This document shows, piece by piece, positions 11,563 through 23,259 of a DNA stretch of 64,000 nt (positions are counted from its first letter, which is position 1; every line of letters begins with the position of its first letter). Origin of the DNA: Tetrapyrgos nigripes (taxonomy: Eukaryota > Basidiomycota > Agaricomycetes > Agaricales > Campanellaceae); assembly GCA_013368315.1 (NCBI GenBank), contig JAACJM010000345.1, positions 1-64,000 of the forward strand. The letters run 5' to 3'. Position numbers and translations under genes: made by a program. A model generated the notes under the pieces. That model searched no databases. It worked only from the letters and a program-made list of their open reading frames with translations, and was not told the DNA's origin.

Positions 11563-13193
11563 TCACATCACACCCAATCCAGCCTTGAGTTCCTTCTCCA
11601 AATCCGCCATATCCATTTCTCCCCCTTCCCCAGTCGCATCTTCTGTTGCAAATTCTGATTTACTTCGTTGCCTTTCCTGCTCCTTTATTCTTTCCTCCTT
11701 CTCCTCCTTCACACATCTATTACACGTACATCTCCCGAAGCCCCATGCTTCTAACTCATTCTGCCTAGAGCGAACCCCAAGCTGAGGATTAACGTAGGTG
11801 ATGTAGAGCTCCTCGCCAGGCTCAATTTCCCTCTTGGCAATGACAGTAATACGAGCAAGGGCAGTACGTTGATCCAAGTGACGTATAGAAATATTGGGAG
11901 TACAAGAGTGGTTCAAGTGGGAATGCAGAACGTAGAGACCACCGTGTGCTTCCAAGTCTAGAAGAAGGTGTAAGGAAAACTTCCGGGAAAAGACGAAAAA
12001 GAAAAAAACTCACTCAAACTCATTTTGCCCAAATTTGTAAGAAAACTATCATACTCGAACAAATTCCGGTCAAGGTCTCGTTTAACAGGCTTCTTCAAGA
12101 GTTTTGCTAGCTTCTTCTGGTCTGCAGCAGATTTCGGTTCTTTGAAAGCTTCGAGATAGAGCTGGTACGCCTTCTTCCATCCAGCTTGGTCTGGTTCACG
12201 TCTAATGAAAAAGAAGGGATGTCAATAAAAATCTTTCCTCCGATGCAATAAATATGACACACGTACTGTCCACTGAAGTGGTATTTTTCCCTATCCTCGA
12301 GACTCATCTGGGCAAAACTAGATACTACCCTCCACTCTTCGTCAAGCAATTTATCATCTAGTTGACCGACCGTCAGTAGTCGACTTGTCAATTGCGCCAA
12401 AGCATGTAATCTGCATAAAGAAAAAGAAACAAAATAAAATTGAGTTCCAGGTTACGAAGAGAACGCGGGGAGAACTAACGCCATCCATTGTATCTCCCGA
12501 ACCCATCCCATCAACGGTACAGACGCAGGATTCTGCGCTGGACAAAGAAAAGGATGATGTTTGGCCGAACGTGCCAGACATAGACGATTACAGAACCGTG
12601 CTGGACAAGGAGCAGCTGACGTTGATGCGGGACAAGACTGTATGAGAGACGTCGTTATCGTCGAAGAAAAAGGCGTCGTGCAAAAGCTGCAGCCTGCAGA
12701 CTGAGCTTGGAAATCATAAATCTCCCTGTTCATTTGGACAAAAAGGGGTTCAGTATTCGATCACCCGAATAACGGGAATACGGAAGATGCGGATGTAATG
12801 TGCTTACCACTCTGGCGCACTAATAAATGGGTCCTCTTTCCAAACTGCTTCTCCTTCCTTAATTTTCTCTTTTGCGACGAGACCCTTCCCCTTCTTCTTA
12901 TTGAAGTACTTGACTTCGACTTTTGGAGACCACTTTTGTATCTCCAAGTTTGGAATGAGACGAGAGGAAGGATAGACGGATCCGGACTTGCTCGGGCCAG
13001 TAGCTAGATCCACTATGGTCAATCCTTCGTTCTGCAGAAACTTCTTTGTACGCTTTTCGCTCACAAGCCAGTCCGGATGGGTTTTGAGGAGCAGCGCGTG
13101 GAGTTTCGCTATTCCGAGAGTGGGATTGGAGGCTCTCAGGGAAACGAGAGCGTCTTTAAGGTCAACATCTGACGGTGAAGTTTGTTGAGACAT
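11563..13193 (-). CDS. SET5: SET-domain lysine methyltransferase, SET5-like
   Basis: SET5 proteins are S-adenosylmethionine-dependent protein lysine methyltransferases of the SMYD-like group; yeast Set5 acts on the histone H4 tail. Five exons (12808–13193, 12480–12725, 12267–12410, 12014–12201, 11563–11957) splice at GT–AG junctions into exactly 453 codons. The N-terminal part carries a substrate-recognition-like region and begins the split SET domain (KGKGLVAKEKIKEGEAVWKE). Next comes a Cys/His-rich zinc-binding insert (CSFC…CNRLCLARSAKHHPFLC). The SET core returns in the last exon with the NHSCTPN motif and the GEELYITYVNP motif, then a post-SET Cys cluster (CTCNRC). The C-terminus is Glu/Lys-rich. 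The start was set at MSQQTSPSDVDL (13,191–13,193), since the upstream in-frame extension looks non-coding. The next gene upstream is read in the same direction. Confidence 0.9.
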
Positions 13194-13503
13194 GGGATGG
13201 AGAAAGAAACAATCCAGGGAGAAACCAGGGAGAAATTCCGGTAGGCTTGGGATTTCTAGACAACATGATCGATCAAGAACGCGAAAAAAACCGGGTGGCT
13301 GTTTGCAAGTGTTGAACAAAAGCTTTTACATTTCCTTCATCGTCCTATGTACAGGCACTATCTACTGAGCACTAGCAGAAGAGATAACTAGTTCATATTA
13401 GAAGAAAATTAAACACAGCTCCATATACAAGGTATACATCAAAGATTGCGCTAAAAGTCGAACATCAAAAAAGCCAAACTATGATCACATCGCAAATGCT
13501 CAA
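13194..13503. other. intergenic between two minus-strand genes
   Basis: About 310 bp separate the SET5 start from the stop of the Zn-cluster gene. It holds the SET5 promoter and the upstream gene's 3' end. Nothing else was seen. Confidence 0.5.
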
Positions 13504-16500
13504 TCAACTCGCACGCACCACCGGCGCGGAAGCAGAGGCAGGAACGGACGTCGATGTAGCAGCACGCACAGATGGGGACGGTATGAATGGCACAAATCCT
13601 CCGTTCCTAGCTTTACCGACAGAAAGTGAGCACTTTCTTCGATGATCCCGGCAACTCGCACAGATCCCTGTCGGCACCTTCATCGAAGGAGCTGGAACAC
13701 ATTCCAAATCCAATTTAGTGCACCTGTCGCAGCGTTTGACTTTGGGAGCCTGACTAGCTGCCGCCTTGGGAGCCTCATCGTCAGTCATTGCAGTGTCAGA
13801 TGGAGAAGAGCCTCTCGCGTTATCGGATTTTGTCTTGTCCTGGGTATTGGAAGGTCCTGCGACAGCGTCGGGTGCAGGTATGAGACCAGCGGCAACAGCA
13901 GCCCTGTTCGCCTCTTTCGCCGCCAACATAGCCTTTCTGCAAGGTTGACACCTTCCTCTCCTCCATCCCTGATTCTTGATACATAGTGGATCGTTAGCGA
14001 CGCAGTATTTCTTCGATTTGTTTGAGCTGGATGTAACCCTTTTTTCCTTATCCCGTCTCATCCCAACCGGAGCCGAAATAGAACCCGACAAAGCACGAAG
14101 TGGAGACATCGACAAGTCGGACAAGTCTGACAAGCCTTCATCAGTGTCGGTATCGGTGTCGGTATCAGTGTCAGTCTCGTCTTCGTTGTCCTTCTGCTTG
14201 TCCTTGTCCGTGATCGACTTTGAGCGTGTAGAAGCTGAAGGAACACCGTCCTTCGACGTAGCAGCAGCAGCAGCTGCAGATGCTGCCACAGTCCCAGTCC
14301 CAGTCTCAGTCTCAGTACCCTTTGCAGCCTGCTTAAGGGAAGCTTGGAGCTCCCTACAAGCCTGACATCTTCCTCTTCTCCACTTTTGATTTTGAACACA
14401 CATAGCGTCATCGACGATGCAATACTTTTCTCCAATTTCGCTCGCCTTCCCTTTGTCTTGGCTCTGGCCTTTGGCTTTCCTCTTCTTCTTCGTACTATGC
14501 TTCTCCTTCCCACTTTCATCCAACAAGACTTTCTCTTTGGCAGCCTTGGATATAGAAGCTGCTATATCGGAGGGCTCTGACAAACGACGCTTTTTCGCGC
14601 TGGCGTTACGATCGGAACCTTTCACTCGCCCTAGCGTCTGTGTCTGTGTCTGGCTCTCGCTCCCGGCTTTGCGTTTCTTCGTCTGCAATGGACCTGGAGG
14701 TACTGTCCACAATAACTTTCGACCATAGGTCATCGATTTTTTCTTTGAGACCGTCTTCGGTTTGGATGTGAATTTTGATTTGGGCTGGAGTTGGGATTGG
14801 GGGTTGGGGTTGGGGTTGGGGCTGGGGTTGGGGTATTGGTTTGGAAGGGGTCGAAAATATACAACCCTTCAAGATACGCGAACACGAGTCACAAGGCCAA
14901 CCTGGAAAAGACTGGATGCACTCTTCGTTATTCTCAATGCACCGTTGGCATTTAGTGGAGAATACCGCAGGTACTGCGATTGGGACTGGTACCAAATTCG
15001 AGGGGGAAGAAGAATGTTCGGAATCGGAACCGGATAATGAAACTGAAGATGCTCTCGACAAAGTCGTTAAAGACGAGGATCTCGACCTCGTAGATGTCGG
15101 TGAGATATAAGAAGAACGATCAAATGGTGATTGGGGTACGTCGACGAAGACACCACCTTTCACCGGTCCTGGGGTAGACGTAAAATCGGTTTTGGGAATT
15201 CGAGGGCCTCTGGATGCCGATGCCGATGTTGTTGATGGACCTGCACCAGAAGGAGCAGAGTCTCCTCCGTGTTTGAAGAAACATCCTCTTCGCCTGACCC
15301 TACAGTTCTTGCAGGCACCCCTCTCACCACGCGGTCCATCCAAAACACATTCCAATCCATACTTCTGACACCTCAAACAAACATCTATCCCACTTCGCCC
15401 CCTGGCGCTGGTCTTGATCCTGGTCCCGTTGTGACCAAGGGTCCGGGGTTTCTTGAGTCTGGGCGTTGACAAAGGTACATCGACAGCATTGCGTTTCCTG
15501 GAGCTTGAAGAGATGGGATTATCCAGCCCAACCCCAGTCCCATTCAACAACTCGTCCGGCTTTCCTTTTCCTTTCCCGTTTTCATTTCTCTCCGACTGGG
15601 CCTGTTTCTGTTTCTGTTTCGACTTTTGTTTCTTCTCTTCCCCGACAAACGAACATTTACGATTCCTTTGAAAGCAGTTCGTACAAGCACCTTTGGGATG
15701 GTCGGGCCTCCGAGTGCATTCAATGCCTCTTTTGATACATTCAGAGCAGGGGTGCGTGGCTGGAATGGGGTTGGGGTTGGATTTTGCTTTGGATGGTGTA
15801 GACGTAGACATGGACGTGCCGTTGCTCTTTAACATCAGAGAGGCCACCGGAGAAAGAGAAGAAGGCTGCAAGGGAGAAGATGGGGACATATTTGGATTTG
15901 AATGAGGATCTAGACCTGGGGACGACACTCGTGATTCTGCGTCCCCGTCTTCAGAACCATACGCATCTAGAGGAGTGAAAATGGTGTTGGAACCTAATTG
16001 AGCTGCTGCGAAGGGTAGATATCGGTATTGTGGATCTTGCTCTCCATCTCCGTTTGTGACGTCTCCAGACTCTTCTTCGCCACCACTGGCTTTAATTTCA
16101 TCAACCTCGCTATCCTTCTCTTTCTCTCTCTCTATATCCTTATCCTTATCCTTGCCTCCAGAGCCAGAGCCGGAACCGGACCCAAAATTGGACAAGGAAG
16201 CGCCAACACCTGGTTCACCGGAAGGACTCGGCGGCATGGTAGGCTTCAACAATTTTGCGTGTGCCCTCCATTTCCTACAGCACCACTCCAAATTCTGGTC
16301 TCCAGCCCTCAAAAAGGGTAGTATATAACGTTCCGCGTCATCTTTGATACGAAGAAAATTCTTCATCGTAGGAGATAAAGCTACTGTGGCAGTCGCAACC
16401 GACGGAGAGGAAGGAGACGACGACGACGACGACGACGAAGGTGAGCTGGAAGATGATGACGAGCTACGAGAGCTTTGTGGTTGCTGAGAATTGGCCTTAT

Positions 16501-16813
16501 CGAATCGTTCCTAAGAGCCAAATAAGTAGACAGTCAGCGTACGGAAAAAAGGTGAATCGTAGAGTCATTAGAGAGAAGTACTCCGGTTACAGAGATCAAA
16601 ATGAAGGAAGATACTGACAATAGCAGCTCCTAGCTCTTTCATCCATGCAAAATTCACTCTCGAAGCCTCGACGCCCTTACAGCGATCCCAGACATTCTTC
16701 AGTTCTAATCCTGCAGCCCGTAACGCGGGATCCACCCCGTCACTCGTGTTTGGAGAGTCATTAACAAGAGTATTGGATGGTCGCTCGCTTATAGGGGTAG
16801 ATGGAGAGGCCAT
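13504..16813 (-). CDS. nuclear-type protein with an array of Zn(2)Cys(6)-like clusters
   Basis: A protein of roughly 1,060 residues. Exon 1 (16619–16813) encodes a short N-terminus beginning MASPSTP. Exon 2 starts at 16510 with a long Ser run. Four complete C-x2-C-x6-C-x8–12-C-x2-C-x6-C clusters are visible, encoded near 15,660–15,760, 15,275–15,380, 14,860–14,955 and 13,640–13,740. Two shortened clusters (C-x6-C-x10-C-x2-C, with WRRGRC) lie near 14,345–14,425 and 13,925–14,005. Low-complexity Ser, Gly, Lys, (PQ)n and (TD)n stretches separate them. A Zn2Cys6 cluster is the DNA-binding module of fungal transcription factors, which normally have one. The frame changes between about 14,640 and 14,740. 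A 34-bp GT–AG intron could join the two frames, but an indel is possible. No fungal-specific TF middle-homology domain was recognised, so function is open. Confidence 0.75.
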
Positions 16814-17169
16814 TACTGTGCATAACACAGAGTCCTGGCTGCAAGAAAAGGGCGTGATGGAGAGAGGCAGGAACAGAAGATCCCAATTAGGAAGGTCTCT
16901 GTTGGTTCAAATTCCACTTGTGATGCGCCGGTCAAAAATATATACACTTATTACTTCAGATGGGATTGAGCCAACACAGCAGGAGCGAGAGTTTAAAGAC
17001 AACATAAGTAATACACGGCGTAATGGACAAGTCGAAAAAAGACGACGATATAAAAACACAATAGACAAAGACATCACACACGAGGCACCGAAAGAGAAAA
17101 ACGAAGACAGTTGCCAGTCAGATCTTCAGTGTCCACACAAATGGAAGAAGACAGCGCAGTCCGTGCCAT
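16814..17169. other. intergenic
   Basis: About 356 bp carry the promoter of the Zn-cluster gene and the 3' UTR of the bHLH gene. It is A-rich on the plus strand. No further gene was seen. Confidence 0.5.
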
Positions 17170-18460
17170 CTAATCGGTTCTCTGCCTCTTACCATCATCG
17201 TCCTTCCCATCTCCATCCTCATTTGGTCGCTTCGTCCCAGAAGTGACGTTCTTCTTAAGGTCTTGCAGCTCCCTCTCGGCTTTTTCTCTTCCAGTCCTCT
17301 CCTCCTCCCACGCCCTCCTGGTGTCTTCAAGCTGGGCTTGCAAATCACCCATAGCCTGGTCCATCAACAATTTTTCCAACGTCCACTTTTCAATATTTCT
17401 CGCCTCATTCTCCTTGAGATGATGGATGTACTGGACAGCACGAGACAGAATCGCGCCTTTTGATTTTTCACCCGAACCATTGGGCACGATACGTCCGAGT
17501 TCGTTGATACCCTCGTTGATGTTGCCCCGGCGACGACGCTCGACTTCTTTCTATAAACAGTACAGCAAAATGTCGGATGAGAAAAGGGAAAGCAAATCAC
17601 AGACGTAACGTAACGTACATGGTTATCCTTCCTCTGCCTGGTCCACTCATCACTACCCATCGCTGCACCTCCTCTTCCACCTCTCCTTCCGCCAGTCGGA
17701 GCTGCCGTTGGCGGTGCGTTGGGCGCGTCAGGGTTTGAACCATCGTGGTCATCACCCTCGCCATCGCTGTCACGCTGCGATGGAGGGGCAGGAGCCGCCT
17801 GCATAGCTGCCGCACTCAACTGACCGAGATTTGGTGGTCCACGAGGGTGCGACGAAGGTCCTGGATCACCTAGAGGAAACCCAGGAGCACCATGAGGTGG
17901 CAGGTGAGGAAGCTGACCAGCAGCAGCCGCATTGGCAAGGGCGGCAGCAAAGCCATTCTGAGAGATGTTGGCGATGAGCTGTTGGGCGGCATCTTCTTTC
18001 AAAGTTCCTTCGGCGGTAGTCTGTCAAAAATCCGTTAGGAAAACGGACTGTTTCTGGGTGGAGATTTTAAGGGAGAATTGGGCGTAAGAGTGCCTAGCCC
18101 GTCACATGAGGAACGGCGTGCTCGAGGACAGCGTGATGAGTCGTCGCGATCACGTGTAGAGCGCGGGGCGGGAGAACGAATGGACGTCGGGAATAGACAG
18201 AATACAGGAGGTAAAGAAACAAAAGGCATAGGGCTTGTAAGGGAATGGGAAAGATTGACAATGGTATGTGTCTGAGACAAATAAAAAAGAAAACTCACTA
18301 GAGTACTCTTGGCGAAGGGAAGAGTGGTGAGTAATTGCATTATCTGGGCTCGATCCAGAGGTATTTCGGACATTGCGACACCGGGAGCTGGAGGTGCACC
18401 GGCAGCAGGGGGAGCTTGGGCTGGGTTGGAGATGGTGGGTTGGGATTCGGCAGGGGCCAT
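17170..18460 (-). CDS. CBF1: bHLH–leucine-zipper transcription factor, CBF1-like
   Basis: CBF1-type factors bind the CACGTG E-box at promoters (sulphur amino-acid, respiratory and ribosomal genes) and, in yeasts, at centromeres. Three exons (18299–18460, 17619–18020, 17170–17550) splice cleanly into 315 codons. The N-terminal half is Pro/Ala/Gly-rich. The basic region spans the exon 2–3 junction (RKDNH|KEVERRRRGNINEGINEL). It keeps the His, Glu and Arg of class B bHLH proteins that read CACGTG. Helix 2 follows (GAILSRAVQYIHHLKENE), then a coiled coil of about 60 residues. The C-terminus is basic and acidic mixed (TKRPNEDGDGK…KRQRTD). The start MAPAESQP is the only in-frame ATG giving a continuous first exon. 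Confidence 0.88.
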
Positions 18461-19357
18461 TGTTTGAGGGGAGAATGATCACAGAGAAGGGTTCACGAGT
18501 GCTCTGACAAAAATTAGGGATAAGTAAAGTACAGATCCAGCCCAGACATACGAACTCACAGCGGAATACGAAGGGTTTCTGGGGTTTATGTTGAGATTCT
18601 GGATAAGACAATGGGATGCAAGAGTCGGACAGGCTACCCAGTAGAAGAGAAGAGGACGCCGCAGAGGTTGATGAAGAAGTCGGATTGGAGGACAGTAGGC
18701 GACGGGCTAATATGCAGGAGCGCGTTGGGGTGCTGACCGACGGAGTGACTATCAGATGACCCCCAGTCACGTCTTTTGTGCGCTCTCGCTGCTCGGACCC
18801 GGTACACCCCGTAATTTTCTCACGATTTTCCTTCCGCAACGTTCCCTGACATCCTCGCCTGTCTGTGGTAAGGGACCCTCCAAAATGTGCTCTGGTGGTG
18901 TAGAATCACCTGCAGCATATAGCTCTCGGCGATTTTAACCATGAAGACGCCTATGGATTTCTGAAGATCTTCTTTATTTTTTCTGGTCTCCGGGGTCCCG
19001 TCGTCTCGAGCAGATCAGGTGCTCCCCCACAACACGTGTACGATGACAGCCATTGATGACCATATCAGGCTTCGAAATCGAAGTTCGAACAAAGGAACAT
19101 TCGCTACTCTTTACGGATGCAAGTTCTCCTAGGTCGAGGTAACGAACGCTTTCTGTGCCCAGGGTTTAATCTGAACCATCCAAGTCCAAGTTGACCCGAT
19201 TCCCGAATCCGGACTGAAGAGCTAGAAGCACCGCAGCCTCCAATACAATTTACTAGTTACCAAGCTGTCATTTATAGCTGTACTCGAGCGAATCCACCTT
19301 TTGACTAGTGTGTTATCTGCAGCTGTGGTCGAAATGTCTTGTCGTCAAGTTACAAAA
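18461..19357. other. intergenic, no gene seen
   Basis: This is the promoter region of the bHLH gene and beyond. A 229-codon minus-strand frame (18,150–18,839) overlaps it but has no domain and conflicts with the well-supported bHLH exon 1. I treat it as chance. Confidence 0.4.
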
Positions 19358-19795
19358 CTGCACCAAGAAAGTCACGTAAAACTACAGCATCAAACTCTGA
19401 AAACTTTGTATCCGTCGAAGCCCGCGCACGAACTTCGACATCCAGACCCAGACCTTCCTGTTTCAAGGCGCGTAGTCCCGACATAATGAAGTAGAACCAA
19501 TCACATCCCGCTGGTGTGTGGAAATGGGCACAGCTTCAACCTTTCCAAACCCGCTACCGTATTATGATCACCCGCTCAGGCGAGCGAGCGTCTCTCCGAC
19601 AAGCGATGCGCAGGTGTGGAGGACCTTGATTAACGGGACCTAAGAGTTGAGATACTGAGGTCAGGTTTTGGAAGGCCACCTTCGTTTTCATAGGTGTCCT
19701 TCCATCGGGTCCAGTCGTGAAACGGCCAAAAAAGTCACCTAAAGAGACCTCGAGACGGATTCAGGTGAGTGGTAGTGGAAGGTTAACGGGACCCG
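19358..19795 (-). pseudogene. decayed tandem copy of the F-box gene 3' end
   Basis: The stretch repeats, with many substitutions and indels, the sequence 19,828–20,285 that forms the 3' end and downstream flank of the neighbouring F-box gene. Matching landmarks in order are 'actgcaccaaRaaagtcacgtaaa', 'actacagcatcaaa', 'gacatccaRacccagacctt', 'ccgtattatgatca', 'ccatcgggtccagtcgtgaaacggccaaaa' and 'aaagagacctcgaga'. The frame is broken throughout, so it is a non-coding relic in the same orientation. Confidence 0.8.
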
Positions 19796-19866
19796 TCACC
19801 AAAATGGATAGAATCTGCAGCATAAAACTGCACCAAAAAAAGTCACGTAAATTTTAAACTACAGCA

Positions 19867-21696
19867 TCAAAGTCTGAAAAGTTCTGTGTCCTGTGCACGA
19901 AATTCAACATCCAAACCCAGACCTTCTTGCTTCAAGACGCGTAGTCCCGGTATAGTGAGGCTGAACCAATCACGTCCTGCCGGTGTGCGGAAATTGGCAG
20001 ACAACTTCAACTTTTCCAAACCCACTACCGTATTATGATCATCCGTCCAGGCTTGCAAACGTCTCTCCGAGGACTCCGACGACGAGCGACATACAGGTGT
20101 GGAGGACCTTGATTTGCGGGACCTGAGCATTGCAATAACAAGGTCAGGTTTGGGAAGGAATCTTTCGTTGTCATAGGCAACCTTCCATCGGGTCCAGTCG
20201 TGAAACGGCCAAAAGTCCCCCAAAGAGACCTCGAGATGGGTTAAGGAGGGTAGTAGTAGAAGACTGACAGGACCCGTCACCGAATTGCTGCCGTCTTCGA
20301 TAGTCAGATTCAGAACAAGAGTGTCTGTGAAGAAATTCTGAAAACCGCTTCCTAGATCCATTTTAAGGCATTTGAGCCTGGGCAGCAGTTTCAGAACGGC
20401 CAAAACCTCTTCATCAGATCTGAAAAACCCTTCATGGAACTCGAATAGCTCCAATGGACATTTCGACCTCGCGAGCATCGCCCTAAAACTTCGCTGCCAG
20501 TCCTCCTCCTGATCTACAATTGTCCCGGACACTTTTAAGGTCGTCAAACATGGCACCGTCAACCCTTCGAAGAGTCCGATTGCCGCATACTCGTCGCCGA
20601 CATAGAGTTCCAGAGATTGTAGACTCTTGTGCGTCACATTGAGGTCGTCGAAATCGCCTAGATACTGGTCTCCTGTCCGCAACGACAGATGCTCCAGACC
20701 TCCACATAACTCAAAGATGTCTCCAGGTGACCCGTCCGCGCAGTTATCGCAAATCTTCAACTCTTGGAGTTTCTCGAATGGGAAGGGAAGAAAGGGGTGA
20801 AAGGCATCCAGGGACAGAGAGCGTAACGCCGGCCAACCGGGGAAGAGGTGGAAGAATGTCTTCTTGTTTGGATCGCTGTCGGAATCGGCGTCGGGATCCA
20901 ATACCATAGAATCGCATGTCCAGTGGATGTTTAAGACTTCTAGACTATCCAATGGCCGATCTGTTTGTCGGGGTATACTAGAGCGCATGCGATAGTAACC
21001 TTCAGTGTAAATGTCCCAATGCAAGTTAAACGTCGCCTCCTTCCACTGCAAACGATGGGATAAAATGATCTCCAGCATATTCCATCCGTCTTTATGTAAC
21101 TCGTCCAGAGCGTCTTCGTCATCTATATCCGTGGCAGAGATTTTGAAGGTCAAAGGCGCGTCACCGGAGCGGTCCAGATACTGCTGTAAAAGCGATATGG
21201 TGCGAGGAGTCGAGTTCCCCAAGTCTATATCCCAGCAAGACCATAAAGCTGGTCGAGAATAGACGATGTTTTTCCAAACATTGCACGTCTGTGAGAAAGC
21301 AAGGGTGGGCGTATCGATGTATCCTTGACCAATCGTGAGGCCGTCTGGGCAAGTCGCAAAGGCAAAGATCTCGGAAATGAGTTCAACGGGCAGTCGACGG
21401 ACTGGAGCAAGGAGGGACCTGTGCTCGTCCGTGTATCTCTGTAAGGTTTTTCGTTCCTCTTGCAGTTTGTTCAAGATTTCAGTTAACGCTCCGATTTCGG
21501 TGTCGTAGCGTTCAAGATCTCGTTCGGCGTTTTCTACCAGATGTTGCATACGCGAGATGTCGGTGTCGGATAGAGTTTGTCTTGTGCGCAATTGCTGCAT
21601 GGACAAAGAGGAAGCAGAGAGGGGAGTACGATCGGCTGCTGTGAATGTGTTGTTGCATTTTTGACAGAGAGTTGTTGAGAGCATGATTTCGGGCAA
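19867..21696 (-). CDS. F-box protein (agaric family) with leucine-rich C-terminal part
   Basis: F-box proteins tether substrates to SCF ubiquitin ligases; agarics have very large, fast-changing families of them. This 609-residue, intron-less protein shows the usual agaric layout. There is a short Cys-containing N-terminus (CQKCNN). A coiled coil follows at about residues 35–90 (ERDLERYDTEIGALTEILNKLQEERKTL). The F-box is LLAPVRRLPVELISEIFAFAT (~92–112), followed by LAFSQTCNVWKNIVYSRPALWSC. Irregular leucine-rich repeats fill the rest (LEVLNIHW, LRSLSLDAF, LQELKICDNC, LEHLSLRTG, LTTLKVSG). A decayed copy of its 3' part lies just downstream. Confidence 0.85.
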   Translation of the reverse strand: MPEIMLSTTLCQKCNNTFTAADRTPLSASSLSMQQLRTRQTLSDTDISRMQHLVENAERDLERYDTEIGALTEILNKLQEERKTLQRYTDEHRSLLAPVRRLPVELISEIFAFATCPDGLTIGQGYIDTPTLAFSQTCNVWKNIVYSRPALWSCWDIDLGNSTPRTISLLQQYLDRSGDAPLTFKISATDIDDEDALDELHKDGWNMLEIILSHRLQWKEATFNLHWDIYTEGYYRMRSSIPRQTDRPLDSLEVLNIHWTCDSMVLDPDADSDSDPNKKTFFHLFPGWPALRSLSLDAFHPFLPFPFEKLQELKICDNCADGSPGDIFELCGGLEHLSLRTGDQYLGDFDDLNVTHKSLQSLELYVGDEYAAIGLFEGLTVPCLTTLKVSGTIVDQEEDWQRSFRAMLARSKCPLELFEFHEGFFRSDEEVLAVLKLLPRLKCLKMDLGSGFQNFFTDTLVLNLTIEDGSNSVTGPVSLLLLPSLTHLEVSLGDFWPFHDWTRWKVAYDNERFLPKPDLVIAMLRSRKSRSSTPVCRSSSESSERRLQAWTDDHNTVVGLEKLKLSANFRTPAGRDWFSLTIPGLRVLKQEGLGLDVEFRAQDTELFRL

Positions 21697-22295
21697 GAAA
21701 GAAAAACCGTTAGAGTTGTCTTAAGCCTATGAGTTTATTTTCATCAATGAAAGGGAGCCGACTCGGGAAATGAGTACTTACAGAGGAGAAGCCTGAATAG
21801 GCCTTTCAACAAATGGCTGCTTGTCGACTTCAAGAGCGTAGGTAAGCGTAAGCAGTACAAAAGAGAGAGAGACGCGTGTGCGCTCAAATAGTCACGTCAT
21901 GATCACTCAAAATTCTTTCTTTTGCATGACAATGTCAATGCAACCGTCATTGGCTTGCGAAGGCCAGACCTTGGTAATCTCGTTTTCTGTGTCTAATACG
22001 ACTGCATCAAGCTTAAGAAGATCATGGCCTTGCTGGGGTCACTAAGAAATGCCGCTGTTGGAAGCGCCAGGCTGGCGCCAGGGCGCGCCTTTGACGCCAA
22101 CTGCTGTTAACTCTCCCTTCTACTTCCACCTCCTTGCACCTCTGACTTGTCGATTTGTACCTTGATTCCAACCTCGGCCCCCCACTTCCCAATCCTTTTC
22201 CTTTTGAGAGGCCTTCCAAAGCTCGTTGGTGTCCTTTTCGCATCTGTTTGGCTAAATCTTTACTGGATTCCCTCAGGCTTCATATTCATAGGATT
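21697..22295. promoter_or_regulatory. divergent promoter region
   Basis: About 600 bp separate the F-box start (−) from the small plus-strand gene at 22,296. A CG-rich stretch near 22,060–22,090 contains 'gccaggctggcgccagggcgcgcc', a short inverted repeat. No gene seen. Confidence 0.4.
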
Positions 22296-22947
22296 ATGCC
22301 TCGCCATACCTCTTCGAGCCAACCTGCCGCACCTGTAGAGAATCGGTCTGTGCCTTCTGGCACTCAGCGTCGTCGTCAACGCAAAGCAGCAGGTATGTTT
22401 TGGTTTAACACTGTCGTACTGCAGGCCTGCGGCTCAGCGCTCAACGTTCAACCCTTACTCATCCAAATGGTGTTTAGGCCCTGCCAATGCCAATGCCAAT
22501 GTGACGCCCGTCCATACTACTCCAGCCAATCAGGCTGGCTTGGGTACCGTCAGTGCCGTCAATACTATCGAGACAGTAACGCGCACGACTCAGACGTCCA
22601 TCCAGATGTTCAACCGGTCTCGTCATACGCAAGTCCATGGCTCCTCGCTGAGTAGCGTTGGTGGTGATGATAGACGAAGTACCGTCTACAATACCTATAA
22701 TTACAACGTTTCTCTCTCGAACATTACTTTTGCTGGGAATGCTCAGGTTTCATTTCGCTTTCAAGATGGTGGTCGGACTGATTCTTCGACGGAAACTGTA
22801 TGTTCGCAGACTGCAGTTTTGGTAGAGTCGAGCCGCGGGCCTTCAGATTGTGAGTTTGCTTCCATTGTTCCGGGGGATTTGCACATTAACGCTGACATGG
22901 ACTGTGACATAGCTGTAGATCTAACTGTATCTAATAATATATATTAA
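22296..22947 (+). CDS. small hypothetical protein, two exons
   Basis: Exons 22296–22392 and 22478–22947, joined by an 85-bp GT–AG intron, give about 188 residues. The first exon ends in a basic cluster (QRRRQRKAA). The second begins with an NANANV repeat and then becomes Ser/Thr/Asn-rich with alternating polar and hydrophobic residues (TVYNTYNYNVSLSNITFAGNAQVSFRFQDGG) that suggest beta strands. Three Cys residues lie in the C-terminal part. There is no signal peptide, transmembrane segment or known motif. The intron and in-frame junction support a real gene, but no function can be proposed. Confidence 0.5.
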
Positions 22948-23259
22948 ATAGCGGCGCCTATTCCATAATTCTCGCTTCTTTTTTTTTTTTGACCCCTGAA
23001 TCCTAATAGGTAGATGACATAAAGAAAATGAAGTGAATCTATTAGTTTTTTAATGATCTAAAGGTGTTTGAAGTCTATTAGCTGATACAGCTATAGATAG
23101 GTTTGCTATCCGTGTAGCGTAATATTAGTAATACTCCAATTAGGAAAGTTCACGTAGCCAGGTTTACTCTGAGAGCTTTGACGCGTCATCGCGTATCTTC
23201 CTCCTCCCCGACTTGCAACGGGTCTTCGTGAGGACAGACGCACTTGCATCTCGGTTTTC
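22948..23259. other. intergenic
   Basis: AT-rich stretch with a T10 run near 22,980. No gene seen. Confidence 0.4.

Noticed and set aside
18150..18839. 229-codon minus-strand ORF
   Set aside because: It overlaps, in another frame, the well-supported first exon of the bHLH gene and has low-complexity Ser/Cys content only.
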